Below are positions 44,189 to 53,589 of a stretch of DNA of 64,000 nt, piece after piece. Made by a program: the position numbers and the translations under genes. This stretch comes from Nostoc sp. 'Peltigera membranacea cyanobiont' N6 (GTDB lineage Bacteria; Cyanobacteriota; Cyanobacteriia; Cyanobacteriales; Nostocaceae), in contig NZ_CP026681.1 of assembly GCF_002949735.1 (NCBI RefSeq), positions 2,542,001 through 2,606,000 of the forward strand, in the 5' to 3' direction. Position 1 is the first letter of the stretch, and each line of letters begins with the position of its first letter. Below the pieces are notes generated by a model. It saw only the letters and a program-made list of their open reading frames with translations. It was not told where the DNA came from and ran no database searches.

Positions 44189-45661
44189 TTACAGTCCTTT
44201 GAACTGGGCATCTGTTATTTGTTGGGGACTGTTGTTGCCTGGGATAATGTAGTCTGCACCGACTCGTGCTTTGTAGATAGAGTAGACATGATGGACGGTG
44301 GAGCCTATGGTATAGGTGCTGTCGCCGCGACCTCCGCCAAAAATAGCCCAGTCAGTCTCTTTATCAATGTTGAAGTAACAAAGCATCTTGATTTGGGGTT
44401 TGACCGAGAGGTAGTCGAACATCTCAACAATCCACTGACCCTTCGCGCCAACATTGTTGCTGCCGTAGTTTTCACTCGTTGTGCCCCACTCTGGAATCGC
44501 GATCGCCTTGCCGTAGCCGGAGAGGCGGTTAATCATGTCGTCTAGCAACGCGACAGGAGGTGTCCAGTTTGACCAAGACTGGCCGGTGCCCCAGTTGTAA
44601 GCGTCAATGCCGACCCAATCAACATAGGCATCGCCCGGCCAGTAAGACTCAGCCTTGTGGAGCGGGTTGCCTACATCGGTATTCATGGGTGTCCAGAGCC
44701 ACTGCAAATGATTACTGTCGATGCCTTTATTTTTGAAGACCGTCCAAACATGCTGCCACATATTGATATAATCGGTGGGCGTGTTCTGGGAGTCTTTATA
44801 GCTGGCAGACCAGGGATACCAGTCGCCGTTCATCTCATGGGCAAACCGCAAGTAGACGCGGCGGTCATCAGCATCGCCGTATACGCCGCCAGCACCCGCC
44901 AGGAAGCTCTTCATGGTGTCAGCCCAGTCATTCAAATAGCTATCGTGACTGCCGTTGGCGATTAGGGCATCGATATTCGCTGGGGCATAGCGATTTTTGT
45001 CATCGGTGAAGACTTCCCATGTGACCACAGGTACACTTCCACTATCCCAAATATGGTTCATCGTCGTGAAAGCCTGCTCCTTGCTGTTCGGGTCCCAGCT
45101 TGTAAACATAACCTGCACGGCGTGCTTTTTACCTAACCAGGATTCTATGTCGTTGATATTGGCATAGCCGGGGAAGCAACCCAAAAGCATATTGTTGTGC
45201 GGGCGGGTGCCTTGGTTGATTTCAAAGCCGCTGACTGTGGGCTGATCAGCAGCACCTGGCGTGAAGTTCACGACAATCTGCCCTCCGGTATCTGAGGTCA
45301 CTACAAATTCTTCAACGATCGCCTTATTGATGCCGCCAGCTTGGGAGAAAATATCATAATTCCATAGGATTTGCGTGCCGTTAATCGCAGCGTTAAATTT
45401 GCGCTTGTCAACCGAGTCCCAGAAGTGTTCGTTAAAGTGAAGCTTAACAATATGGATGGCGTTGGGAGTCAGATCCGTAAAGGTGTAAGTGAAGGTGCCG
45501 TAACGTTCGGTCTGATAAACTTCTTGGTTTGCTGGGTAATAGACGCCCTTAGCATCGACGAGAGTCTTGCTCGACGCACTTTGACCGCCACTGTAGTAGG
45601 CATCTGCACCATAGCTTCCGATCGCTCCTCCACCAGCATTGATACGAATTGAGTTCACCAT
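44189..45661 (-). CDS. Malectin-like module-GH26 beta-mannanase-like
   Basis: 490 residues. Residues 1-150 are a malectin/CBM-like beta-sandwich (SIRINAGGGAIGSYGADAYY; VSGFEIN). Residues 155-470 are a GH26-type TIM barrel: the acid/base Glu276 in RFAHEMNGDWYPW and the nucleophile Glu391 in IAIPEWG are both in the expected context, and WVGIDAYNWG lies between them. The likely substrate is beta-mannan or mixed glucan. No signal peptide and, unlike its neighbours, no LysM. First gene of the leftward hydrolase cluster; a promoter is expected in 45662-46100. Confidence 0.85.
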   Translation of the reverse strand: MVNSIRINAGGGAIGSYGADAYYSGGQSASSKTLVDAKGVYYPANQEVYQTERYGTFTYTFTDLTPNAIHIVKLHFNEHFWDSVDKRKFNAAINGTQILWNYDIFSQAGGINKAIVEEFVVTSDTGGQIVVNFTPGAADQPTVSGFEINQGTRPHNNMLLGCFPGYANINDIESWLGKKHAVQVMFTSWDPNSKEQAFTTMNHIWDSGSVPVVTWEVFTDDKNRYAPANIDALIANGSHDSYLNDWADTMKSFLAGAGGVYGDADDRRVYLRFAHEMNGDWYPWSASYKDSQNTPTDYINMWQHVWTVFKNKGIDSNHLQWLWTPMNTDVGNPLHKAESYWPGDAYVDWVGIDAYNWGTGQSWSNWTPPVALLDDMINRLSGYGKAIAIPEWGTTSENYGSNNVGAKGQWIVEMFDYLSVKPQIKMLCYFNIDKETDWAIFGGGRGDSTYTIGSTVHHVYSIYKARVGADYIIPGNNSPQQITDAQFKGL

Positions 45662-46108
45662 AAAATTCTCCTAAGAAACTAACTGATCAGATTTTTGGTT
45701 ATGATTCAAATTTCTTGACCGAAGAAGGTTGTGTTGCAAAAAATATTTGAAGTAGTAAAATCCTCTAAAAGTAGGATTGTTTATACAACTTCGTATTAGA
45801 TATAATATTCCCGTGAATTACTTTTAATATTAGTTGTCTTATAGGCTCTGAAACTCATAAAACTCATCCCATAACTCATAGTAAAACTCATGAAAAATAA
45901 CATCTTTAAATACAAATGTTCTTAAAATAACTTGTAAATAAGTACAATATCTCATTAACTCATAGTGAAATCTCTGCGTGGCTATGCGCTAAACTCTGCA
46001 CCCCTTTGTGTTTAAATTTCAACCCTCAATTCGCCATGATTTTACGCAAAGCTGTACTAAGCACCTGTACTCTCAAGAATTGCGTAGGATCAGAAATAGG
46101 AGTGAGTT
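45662..46108. other. Intergenic region with AACTCAT repeats
   Basis: No gene seen. Five AACTCAT heptamers occur at 45852, 45861, 45873, 45885 and 45957, the first four spaced 9, 12 and 12 bases. They lie upstream of the GH26 gene on its promoter side and could be an activator-binding array or simple sequence drift. Confidence 0.45.
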
Positions 46109-47506
46109 CTAATTCATATTTTGATTCTGCAACGCCAAATGCTGCTCTTTTTTCGTAAAAAATCGCCGATACAATTCACAACTTGTGATCGCTTCAGATC
46201 CAGAAAGTTTAATCAACCCCATACTGCTTAATTTGTGAGTAAGGATGGGATTTAAGAAAATAGCTTCATTGGCATTCAGAACGTTATCAAAAGCTTGTGC
46301 TAACTCAGGCTGTTTTTGCAAGGTTGCCCAGTGACGCTGCAAATGATTTGAATAAATTTTGCTAGCAGTGGGAGCAGTTTCTAGTAGTTGCGACAGAGTT
46401 ACCTCGTTTCGACTCAGATGATAGAGAGCTAAATTTACTAGTGCCGGATGTCCCCCGACCATTGCCATTAATTGTCTAGCTCCTTCTCCATCTGTCCAAT
46501 TGAGTCCATAGCGTTGGGCTAACTGTTGTACCTCTTCTTGGCTAAAGTTGTCTAACTGAATCGGTAATCCTACATTGAAAGGAGACTGATTAAGTTCAAG
46601 AGGAACATAAATATCTGTTGAGTGAACAACGACTAAACGAAGCTTTTGCCAAATGGGCAGTCTTTTCGCTTCTTCGTACCAAGAACGCAACAGAGGTAGA
46701 AAATCCTTCGCTACTTGGGGATGCTCGAAAATATGGTTCACTTCATCCAACGCCAAGATCAGGGGAGTATTAATTGACTCTAGTAGATATTCTTGAAAGT
46801 AGACGGTGCAGCTAACTTTACTTCCCAAATCTTCATCCCAATACTCGTCTAACATTGGTTGAAGCTGAAGCTGGCGGGCGATATTGGCACACAACCAGCG
46901 CAAAAGTTGATTCAAGTCGCTCAGAATTGTCTGCTCGACTTGTTCTAGATTCAAGCTGATAGTGCAGTAACCCTGGTGCTTGGCATAGTCAAGAATCCTC
47001 AGCGACAGTGAAGTTTTGCCCATTTCTCTGGGAGCTTTGATCCTGATTAACGCTCCTGGTTTCTTAATTTCTTGATAGATTTGCTCCTCAAGGTAAGAAC
47101 GTTTGAGGTAAAAGGGAGAGGCGAGAGGAACTGAGCCACTGGGGTAGGAAGGTGACGTATCCTGATTAATTGTGGGGGAAAATTGCGTCAGGTCTTGTTT
47201 CAAAAGTTTTGTATTTGGAGCTGCTTCAATCATGGCATAAGATTCCAGCAGCACCTGACAGTTTTTCTTGGTCACGCGCTGGCCAATGACCTCAGAGAGT
47301 CGCCCAAATAACTCTGGAGCAACAACATTGGTAAAGTAGCCAGGACTATAACCTGCCTCTATAGCTATTTGGTTATAAGTTTTATACTGCCAAATCCCAC
47401 GCAGAATCAGATTTTCGGTGGAATTAAGGGGGCGATTGTGGCTCTCAATTAGCAGGCGATCAACAATCTCAAACAGACTATCAAGGTTCATAGAGATTAC
47501 AGACAA
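46109..47506 (-). CDS. vMAP-type HTH + AAA_35 ATPase
   Basis: 465 residues. Residues 10-95 form the N-terminal HTH of vWA-MoxR-associated proteins (RPLNSTENLILRGIWQYKTY, then AGYSPGYFTN). The rest is an AAA_35-like ATPase with P-loop APREMGKTS (158-166, Lys164) and Walker B LILALDEVNHIF. Such proteins are very common in Nostocales and are thought to be signalling or conflict-system switches. No effector domain is attached. It lies 157 bp downstream of the GAF-ATPase and may be co-transcribed. Confidence 0.8.
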   Translation of the reverse strand: MSVISMNLDSLFEIVDRLLIESHNRPLNSTENLILRGIWQYKTYNQIAIEAGYSPGYFTNVVAPELFGRLSEVIGQRVTKKNCQVLLESYAMIEAAPNTKLLKQDLTQFSPTINQDTSPSYPSGSVPLASPFYLKRSYLEEQIYQEIKKPGALIRIKAPREMGKTSLSLRILDYAKHQGYCTISLNLEQVEQTILSDLNQLLRWLCANIARQLQLQPMLDEYWDEDLGSKVSCTVYFQEYLLESINTPLILALDEVNHIFEHPQVAKDFLPLLRSWYEEAKRLPIWQKLRLVVVHSTDIYVPLELNQSPFNVGLPIQLDNFSQEEVQQLAQRYGLNWTDGEGARQLMAMVGGHPALVNLALYHLSRNEVTLSQLLETAPTASKIYSNHLQRHWATLQKQPELAQAFDNVLNANEAIFLNPILTHKLSSMGLIKLSGSEAITSCELYRRFFTKKEQHLALQNQNMN

Positions 47507-47663
47507 ATGCGACTAATAAAGATAACAGTAAAGACAACAGGAGTTACGCAAGTAACACAATATCTGCCATTTATTAGTACAATAGTATTGTTTAGACAAA
47601 TTAAATTATCCAGAAGGATAGACCTCTTCTTTCACTTTTCAGATTAAACAAAAGTTTCGTAAA

Positions 47664-49661
47664 TCAAACAAAAATAGATTCATAAATACGGTTCTGAACT
47701 CTCAATTTTCCCTGTTGCTTGACTACTAGCCCTGACAAAAGCAATTCTCTTTCCTCTGAACTATCAACTGCAATAATCTCTCCTTGATGCAAAATTTGAC
47801 GGTAGAGTTCTAGTAACCGAACGGATTGTTTACTTTTGAGAAGGCGATCGCGGATGGTTCTTAAATGCTCTGGTTCATCCTGTGATTCCCAATTTTGTAT
47901 TACCGACCTTTGCACCAAATTTTCAATCCATTCAGCTTCTCTATTGTTAGGGATAGGAGATGAAGAATTGCGGATAAATTTACAGAGCTTTTGAGTCAAA
48001 AAGGGCTGCCCATTAGTCCAGGCTAACACTTCTTTTAAAACTGTTTGAGGATTGCTCACATTCTCGGTCAATCCTTGAAGTAGAGGTTGCGCTTCATGCT
48101 CTTTAAACCCTTCTAATTGAATGGTCTGACCGATGTTAAAAGGCGTTCTTTGGTGGTCATTAATTAAGTCACCAAGGGTAGTTACTCCAAAAAGAGCAAA
48201 GGTTAAACGTCGATACTCTGGATTAATACTACGCTGATTATAGCAAGAGCGAATTAGCGCGAAAAAGTCATTAACTGGGAATTTTAAACTTAAGAAACTA
48301 TCAATTTCATCGATAAAAACTATCAAGTTTTTAGGTATAGTATCATTTTCCTGAGCAACTTCAACTAGCAAAACTTCTTCAATAAATTGACTCAACCTCT
48401 GAACCGGAGAAATATCTCCTTGCTCTTGCCACCAAGTTTTTAGATTAACCTTTTTTAACAAACCAAAACTTCGCCATAGCTCTACTGTTAAACCTTTGTA
48501 CCATTGGTCAGGCGTGACGTTTTCGCTACCAATGCGGGTCAGATCGATCGCCCCGCAGCTAAATCCCTCATGCCGGAGGTGATGTATCATGCGTACCATC
48601 AGACTTGACTTGCCCATCTGCCGAGGATTGAGAATGTAACAAAATTCCCCGCGCTTCAATGCCTTATAGAGATAACGGTCTGCTGAACGCACAACATAAG
48701 TAGGGGCATCCATCGGCAAACTTCCTCCCACTTGATAGTCAAAGGTAGAGGGTTGTTCGCCACTTTTGAGTAACTCGTTTTCAAAGAGCAGTTTGGCTTG
48801 TGTGGCTTTGAGATTTTCTAGGGTTAGTGAGTTTAAAAATCTATGCCTATTCCTAATATTCAAATAGGCTTCGGTAGCTTTGAGAATTTCTAGGGTTTGT
48901 GAGAGTTCTTGAGTGCGCTTGTCTACTCTCATCTCTAGATTTCGGTTATAATCTTCTAACTGTCCGTAAAGACGGGCATTTTCAATGGAGATAGCAGCTT
49001 GAGCCGAAAGAATTCTTAAAACCTCAATGCGATCCCTGGTAAATGCATCTGTGGTTAAATTGTTTTCTAGATATAAAATACCGCTTAGTTTGCCTTGATT
49101 TAACAAAGGAGTACAGAGAATCGATTTTGGTTGAGTGGCGACGATGTAGGGATCGCCGATAAACTGTTCTTCTTCAATAGCGTTATTAAGAACTACATTT
49201 TCTTGAGTACGGACAACATAGTTAACGATCGCAACTGGTAGGATAGGTGTCTGGCGATCGCCATCTACAGAGTCTATGGGAAGCGATTGGAGTAAAGTAA
49301 CATCATCAGAATCTACTGTACTTTCAGATGCTATCACCCATTTACTATCTTTTTCCAATATCAGAAAGCCTTTTTGAGCACCGCCATTTTCAATTACAGC
49401 TTTCATTAACTTAGCCAGCAGTTGATCCAATTTAATTTCGCTAGCTAATGCTTGAGAGGCTTTGGTAACTGTCATCAGATCGAGTACTTGAGGATTTGTA
49501 CTACCAGTAGATTCAGTTGTATTAATGCTTTGATCTTCTTTTCGGTTGTTTATATCCATTAGAAACTGTGGGTACTCCAATTCTAGGGCTTTAACTTTGG
49601 CTTTTGCACCACAGCGACTATAACAATGATGGGCATTTTTCATGTATAGTTGTCCAATCAC
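47664..49661 (-). CDS. GAF domain + AAA_35 ATPase, probably a rearranged kinase fragment
   Basis: 665 residues. Residues 1-60 (HHCYSRCGAKAKVKALELEY) and the GAF domain (about 75-240; QLLAKLMKAVIENGGAQKGF) are the linker and GAF parts normally found deep inside large cyanobacterial Ser/Thr-kinase/AAA/histidine-kinase proteins. A coiled coil follows (245-300), then an AAA_35 ATPase with NPRQMGKSS (Lys351) and VFIDEIDSFL, instead of the histidine kinase. The start thus looks like a truncation of a bigger gene fused to an AAA_35 unit. GAF implies small-molecule or redox sensing. Confidence 0.75.
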   Translation of the reverse strand: MIGQLYMKNAHHCYSRCGAKAKVKALELEYPQFLMDINNRKEDQSINTTESTGSTNPQVLDLMTVTKASQALASEIKLDQLLAKLMKAVIENGGAQKGFLILEKDSKWVIASESTVDSDDVTLLQSLPIDSVDGDRQTPILPVAIVNYVVRTQENVVLNNAIEEEQFIGDPYIVATQPKSILCTPLLNQGKLSGILYLENNLTTDAFTRDRIEVLRILSAQAAISIENARLYGQLEDYNRNLEMRVDKRTQELSQTLEILKATEAYLNIRNRHRFLNSLTLENLKATQAKLLFENELLKSGEQPSTFDYQVGGSLPMDAPTYVVRSADRYLYKALKRGEFCYILNPRQMGKSSLMVRMIHHLRHEGFSCGAIDLTRIGSENVTPDQWYKGLTVELWRSFGLLKKVNLKTWWQEQGDISPVQRLSQFIEEVLLVEVAQENDTIPKNLIVFIDEIDSFLSLKFPVNDFFALIRSCYNQRSINPEYRRLTFALFGVTTLGDLINDHQRTPFNIGQTIQLEGFKEHEAQPLLQGLTENVSNPQTVLKEVLAWTNGQPFLTQKLCKFIRNSSSPIPNNREAEWIENLVQRSVIQNWESQDEPEHLRTIRDRLLKSKQSVRLLELYRQILHQGEIIAVDSSEERELLLSGLVVKQQGKLRVQNRIYESIFV

Positions 49662-49907
49662 CTTCGTCTGCTACTTGAATTTGCAGAGACTCAAGCACAG
49701 CAATCAGGTCTTCAGCAGCAACCGAACCTAATGCTTTTACTGCTACTTTAGTCGATAGCAATCTTTGATGGGCTACTCTGGGAGCAATATTAAGCTGGAG
49801 TTTGGACTAATTTGGATTCAACCAGCAATTAAGAGAACAGCAAGACAAAGTTACCCAACTTCTTGGAGAAACTGAGTCAAGTTGAATCATGAGAAAATCA
49901 GCCGAAA

Positions 49908-50400
49908 CTAAGCAGCAGTTGAGTCAGCTTTGTTAAGTGATTCTTCGGCTTTGAGTTTTTTAGATGCGCGTTTTTTGACAGTGGGATAAGTTGGACGAGG
50001 GGATGGTTGATGTCCTGGGATGCGACCAGGTGATTTTCCACGGGTTTTGGGGGGTTCGGCAGGAGTGCCAATAGCAGCTAAAATGAGGGGAAATGCTTGT
50101 GCGACACGCCCTGGAGATAGTTTATCTTGAGTTGACTGCCAAGGCAATGGGGAATCAATACAAGCAACTCTAGCGAGCCAGAGTTGCCAAGTTAGCAGGG
50201 GCATTAGGTCACTCCATCGCTCTGCTGCCTGAGTAGAACTCAATTGAGGCTGTGTCCAATGTAACCTTTGCTTTGCAAATCGATACCAATGTTCTAGAGC
50301 GAAACGGCGTAGGTATTTGTGCCAGAGTTCATCTAATGTCGGCATTGTCTTACCCAACCAAGCTAACCATAAAGGTTTGAATTTCCGATGCCGTCACGGA
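49908..50400 (-). pseudogene. Transposase C-terminal remnant (NF041680-like DDE)
   Basis: From WLGKTMPTLDELWHKYLRRF through ALEHWYRFAKQRLHWTQPQL to a Lys-rich tail, this is the C-terminal end of a DDE transposase type frequent in cyanobacteria. The catalytic N-terminal part is absent; the frame upstream keeps similarity (KPLWLAWLGK) only to about 50397, where a stop occurs. The 405-bp element starts 37 bases further on. Confidence 0.75.
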
Positions 50401-50436
50401 TAATTTCCATGTCTCGGGTTGGAGATTCAAGAAAAT

Positions 50437-50841
50437 TGTGACTTGAAGAAGATTTTGGACACGTTGTCCATCTTTACCTTCCAAAAATGGATGTCCAAGT
50501 TTACCTTCCAAGAACGTCAAAAAAATAGCATAAAGGAAAACTAAACTGCTCAAATTCTATGCCTGTATGGAAGATAAAGGTTTTGGTAATAGCGATACTT
50601 ACTGCTGCAAACAATCGCAAAGCTTGTGAAAAATCCTAAGAGTTGGGGAAAAAGTTGGACAGGAGCCGTATTCAAGCGGATTTGTGTCCATTTTCTTCTT
50701 CCATTTCTGTTATTCTGTCCATTTTCTTTTTCCAAACAAGCGATCGCTTAATTAATGCCTTAACGAAGTTATAACTATTTCAGGAAGCAACTTGTCCAAC
50801 TTCTTCTTCCAAAACCTGTCCAAAATCTTCTTCAAGTCACA
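50437..50841. mobile_element. 405-bp element with 25-bp inverted ends and repeated internal motifs
   Basis: Ends TGTGACTTGAAGAAGATTTT+GGACA (50437-50461) and its exact complement (50817-50841). Inside, at least six further copies of TGTCCAnnnTnTnCTTCCA-like motifs occur, near 50469, 50493, 50640 (reverse), 50688, 50717 and 50792. Terminal TGT/ACA and several ordered binding-site-like repeats in each end are the layout of Tn7/Mu-type transposon ends. No transposase gene is inside, and no target duplication is visible. Confidence 0.6.
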
Positions 50842-51402
50842 GCTTAATTGCGTTTGCGCGAAAGAAAATCAAAAACGATTTTTCTAGGTTTCCAAAGTAT
50901 CTCTCGCAGGTTTTAACACCCTAGAAAAAAACAGTTACACCACCACGCAAAGAGCCATCAGTTGCGGTTTAATACTCAAGATTATTCATAATTTCGCTAA
51001 GTCTCTGATTAACTCAGCCCTACTAGGTCATTTTGCATGGCTTAGTTTAAACTCCAGAAATTGAGAAAGAGAACCTATTTGAAAACCTCGTGGAATTAAT
51101 TTCGGTAATATTCTCTATTTTTTGGCAGATAAAGTTAAACTTAATCAGAAAAATTAGGTACATAAAATTTATCTGGCTGGGATTTTTCAAAAATGTTAAT
51201 AATCTGAATCACATTTGCAGAATGTGGGTTTCTCTATTTTTTCTGATTTTTTTCAAAATGAGAATTGCTGGGATGCGTTGGCACATCACAGAGACTTTCA
51301 AACTAATGCTTCAATCAAGCGTCTTTTGAGCGTTTTCATACTCAAAAACAACTTTCAATAACGAGTGCAAAACCCTCATTTTACTGACAGTCAACTTTGG
51401 GT
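50842..51402. other. Non-coding region with one hairpin
   Basis: No convincing gene; the 79-codon frame at 51090 has an implausible composition. TTTTTCTAGG (50879-50888) and CCTAGAAAAA (50920-50929) form a 10-bp stem that could act as a bidirectional terminator. Confidence 0.45.
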
Positions 51403-51906
51403 TTAGAATTTAAGCTCTTTTGGATATCTATTTAATTTATCTATCTTTTCACCTGCAATTCTGAAATTGTCACTGGACATATTTAGCGACCCTATCTTAT
51501 CCCATCTTTCTCTGACATTTTTAAGGAGTTCCTTGTTTACTTCGCCAGATCGATCGTCACAATGAAATTCAATTATCTCCTCAATATAATGTCTAAGACT
51601 TTCAAACTCATCGGACTTAACCCTGAACTTCTCTGAAAATTCTGACGGGTTAAGGAAGGTTTGAAGTCCAGATAAAATCGCCACAATCATTGCACCTATA
51701 GGGACAATTAATTTTATAGAGTTCTCGCTCAAAATTGGAATGTTTGGTATAGCACTTAATGCTGCGGCCAATAAAGTAGAAGTAACACCAAATACAAATA
51801 TAAGATTTATTCTTCTCCACCTTTGGGATTCATATCTATGTGCCCATTCCATCCTGTGTACTTTCCTTAACCAATCAAGTATCAAGTTCTTCTGTGAGTC
51901 TTTCAT
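51403..51906 (-). CDS. SLATT-type two-helix membrane protein
   Basis: 167 residues. An amphipathic opening (LDWLRKVHRMEWAHRYESQR) is followed by two transmembrane helices (about 33-53 and 64-85) and a C-terminal helical region from FLNPSEFSEKFRVKSDEFES. This is the layout of SLATT/DUF4231 proteins, which in many bacteria are the pore-forming effectors of nucleotide-signal or reverse-transcriptase defence systems. No such partner lies next to it here: neighbours are transposon debris and the ParB-like gene. It may be an orphan or act with a distant sensor. Confidence 0.75.
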   Translation of the reverse strand: MKDSQKNLILDWLRKVHRMEWAHRYESQRWRRINLIFVFGVTSTLLAAALSAIPNIPILSENSIKLIVPIGAMIVAILSGLQTFLNPSEFSEKFRVKSDEFESLRHYIEEIIEFHCDDRSGEVNKELLKNVRERWDKIGSLNMSSDNFRIAGEKIDKLNRYPKELKF

Positions 51907-52228
51907 ACCCCTGCTCTTAATTTTGATTACCTATTAAGTCCAAAGCCAACAATAAATATGCTCATCAAAGTAAATTTGTTGTCTTCTTATCCAGCTAACG
52001 TTGTCCATTACCCACCGCAGATAACCTAAGCATTCTAGCCGATCGACTCTCGGCGGTCGGTGTGCATTGGGGTTGTTATGCGGCGATCACTGTACTAATC
52101 TTCATTGCAACCCGTGTCTTAGGGCTATAATACCATCCGCACTCGTCACCGTTCTGAAGACATCGCTCTTAGAGAAATGCCAGTTATCTACATCCTCTGA
52201 GATTCTATTGAGTTTTGTTAATTTCTAG

Positions 52229-52311
52229 CCAGTTGTAGAGTGGGAACTGAACTCTGTTGAGCGCTGTATGAATCATGTAGAGGGGTTCTACAGCATTCAT
52301 TTGACAACTGG
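52229..52311. other. Structured repeat element, copy 2
   Basis: Second copy of the element at 14835. The outer CCAGTTGT/ACAACTGG stem (52229-52236 and 52304-52311) is intact and the interior to the TACAGC arm is identical, but the distal CTCAAC arm is changed to TTCATTTG. The flanking 250-bp block up to the ParB-like stop is also conserved. The rest of 51907-52444 has no gene. Confidence 0.55.
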
Positions 52312-52444
52312 CATAGCACAGCAGGACACCAGAAGCGGAAAGTTTTGCCCTATCCCTCGTACAACTTCTTCACTGTCCCGTTGTGTTGCTAACTCCATTG
52401 AAACTGCAACCCAACGCCATTGGATGCCAAATTGCCGAAATTGT

Positions 52445-53362
52445 TTAGGGTGTTATCTCTCTGCCATATTCAGACTCCAAAACACTCAACAATTTCTCTT
52501 CCACCGCAGTAAGATAGGGTCGATTCAGCTTCCCTAACGACTGCAACAGACTTTTGACTGTCTCCTCCAGCGAATCGGAATACACCTGATTAATGCGATC
52601 GCACACCACCTGCATCTGCTCACACTCGGCAGGCAAGTATTCGTAAGATTTCAGGTGCTGTAACCCAATGGTGTACTCGCTATCCCACATTTTCACAGTG
52701 CAGCTAAAATTATTCACTTGGCTTACGATACCCCAGCAGCCACCCTTGCCCCTGAGTTCCGGGTTGTCTTTGACAAGGATTTGGCAGACTTCCCCCAACT
52801 GGTAGGTATTGGGTACTTGGGTACGCTCCATGATGCGCTGCACAACATCTTTCACAATTCTACCTGTGGGCACTTTCCCACTAGCAAGTTCTACTGCTCT
52901 TAGCCACGCTTCTTGCTGTTCCTGGGGTTCAAGCTTTGTCATGGGTCGAACTTGCCCCTCTGCTGTCGGCAAAATGTCCACAATTTGTGGACATTTTTGC
53001 AAGTTGTCCACAACAACTGCCGCATCAACTAGCTGGTAAGAACGAGAACGATTGTAGCCAAACCTGTCTAAACAGTACTCATCAAAGGTTTTGTGTGTGG
53101 AGCGATACAATCTGCGATCGCGTAATTCTATTAAAGCTTTACCTGCTTCAAAAAACGCCCGCTCCACTTTCCTCTCCAGATGTAGGCGATCGCTTTGCTC
53201 CTCTTGGGTCAACTCTGTTACTTCAACAGCACTAACTGTAATTGTTGCTGTAGCTGGGTTTTCTTCTTGGGAGATATCTTCAAGGTCGTGATCATTTGGC
53301 GGTGTGCTATCCCTGGATGTGGCAGAGGTGGCTTTTTTGCGCTTAGAGGATGGTTTAGTCAT
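52445..53362 (-). CDS. ParB/KorB-like DNA-binding protein, cassette 2
   Basis: 305 residues. Same order as the protein at 20712, with a longer Lys/Ser-rich N-terminal tail (KPSSKRKKATSATSRDSTPP). The HTH-like segment reads DEYCLDRFGYNRSRSYQLVD, different from copy 1 in the likely recognition helix, while the flanking helices are almost identical. The linker reads NLQKCPQIVDILP and its DNA holds a different palindrome pair. A partition, copy-control or transcription role for the adjacent replicon is inferred. Confidence 0.65.
   Translation of the reverse strand: MTKPSSKRKKATSATSRDSTPPNDHDLEDISQEENPATATITVSAVEVTELTQEEQSDRLHLERKVERAFFEAGKALIELRDRRLYRSTHKTFDEYCLDRFGYNRSRSYQLVDAAVVVDNLQKCPQIVDILPTAEGQVRPMTKLEPQEQQEAWLRAVELASGKVPTGRIVKDVVQRIMERTQVPNTYQLGEVCQILVKDNPELRGKGGCWGIVSQVNNFSCTVKMWDSEYTIGLQHLKSYEYLPAECEQMQVVCDRINQVYSDSLEETVKSLLQSLGKLNRPYLTAVEEKLLSVLESEYGREITP
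52971..52997. promoter_or_regulatory. Palindrome inside the ParB-like gene, cassette 2, site 1
   Basis: 27-bp palindrome, perfect about one centre base: AAAATGTCCACAA and TTGTGGACATTTT. It occupies the same place in the coding linker as the TTTGACAACC palindromes of copy 1 but has an unrelated sequence. Confidence 0.55.
53002..53018. promoter_or_regulatory. Palindrome inside the ParB-like gene, cassette 2, site 2
   Basis: AGTTGTCCACAACAACT, six-base arms around a five-base centre. It contains the half-site TGTCCACAA of site 1, about 26 bp centre to centre away. Confidence 0.5.
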
Positions 53363-53589
53363 AATTCCACCTCTTGAACAGTACTTGAAGAGTTAACTTT
53401 CAGGCTCTTGTCCTCATTTACCTCTACCCATAACAGCTTCCAACCATACTTGTTTTTCATATTGCGGCACTTCTCTTTCCTTTGTTGCAGCGTGCCGCGA
53501 CTCTAATTTTTCTTGGTACTCATGCCCTACTCCACTTCAAGAGAGCAACGCTAATGCTACAGGCTTGATTAAATTTAAAGCGATTGCAC

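Noticed and set aside
51090..51329. 79-codon frame with a hydrophobic, Phe/Ile-rich translation
   Set aside because: AT-rich DNA gives such frames by chance; no ribosome site and no pattern of a real membrane protein.
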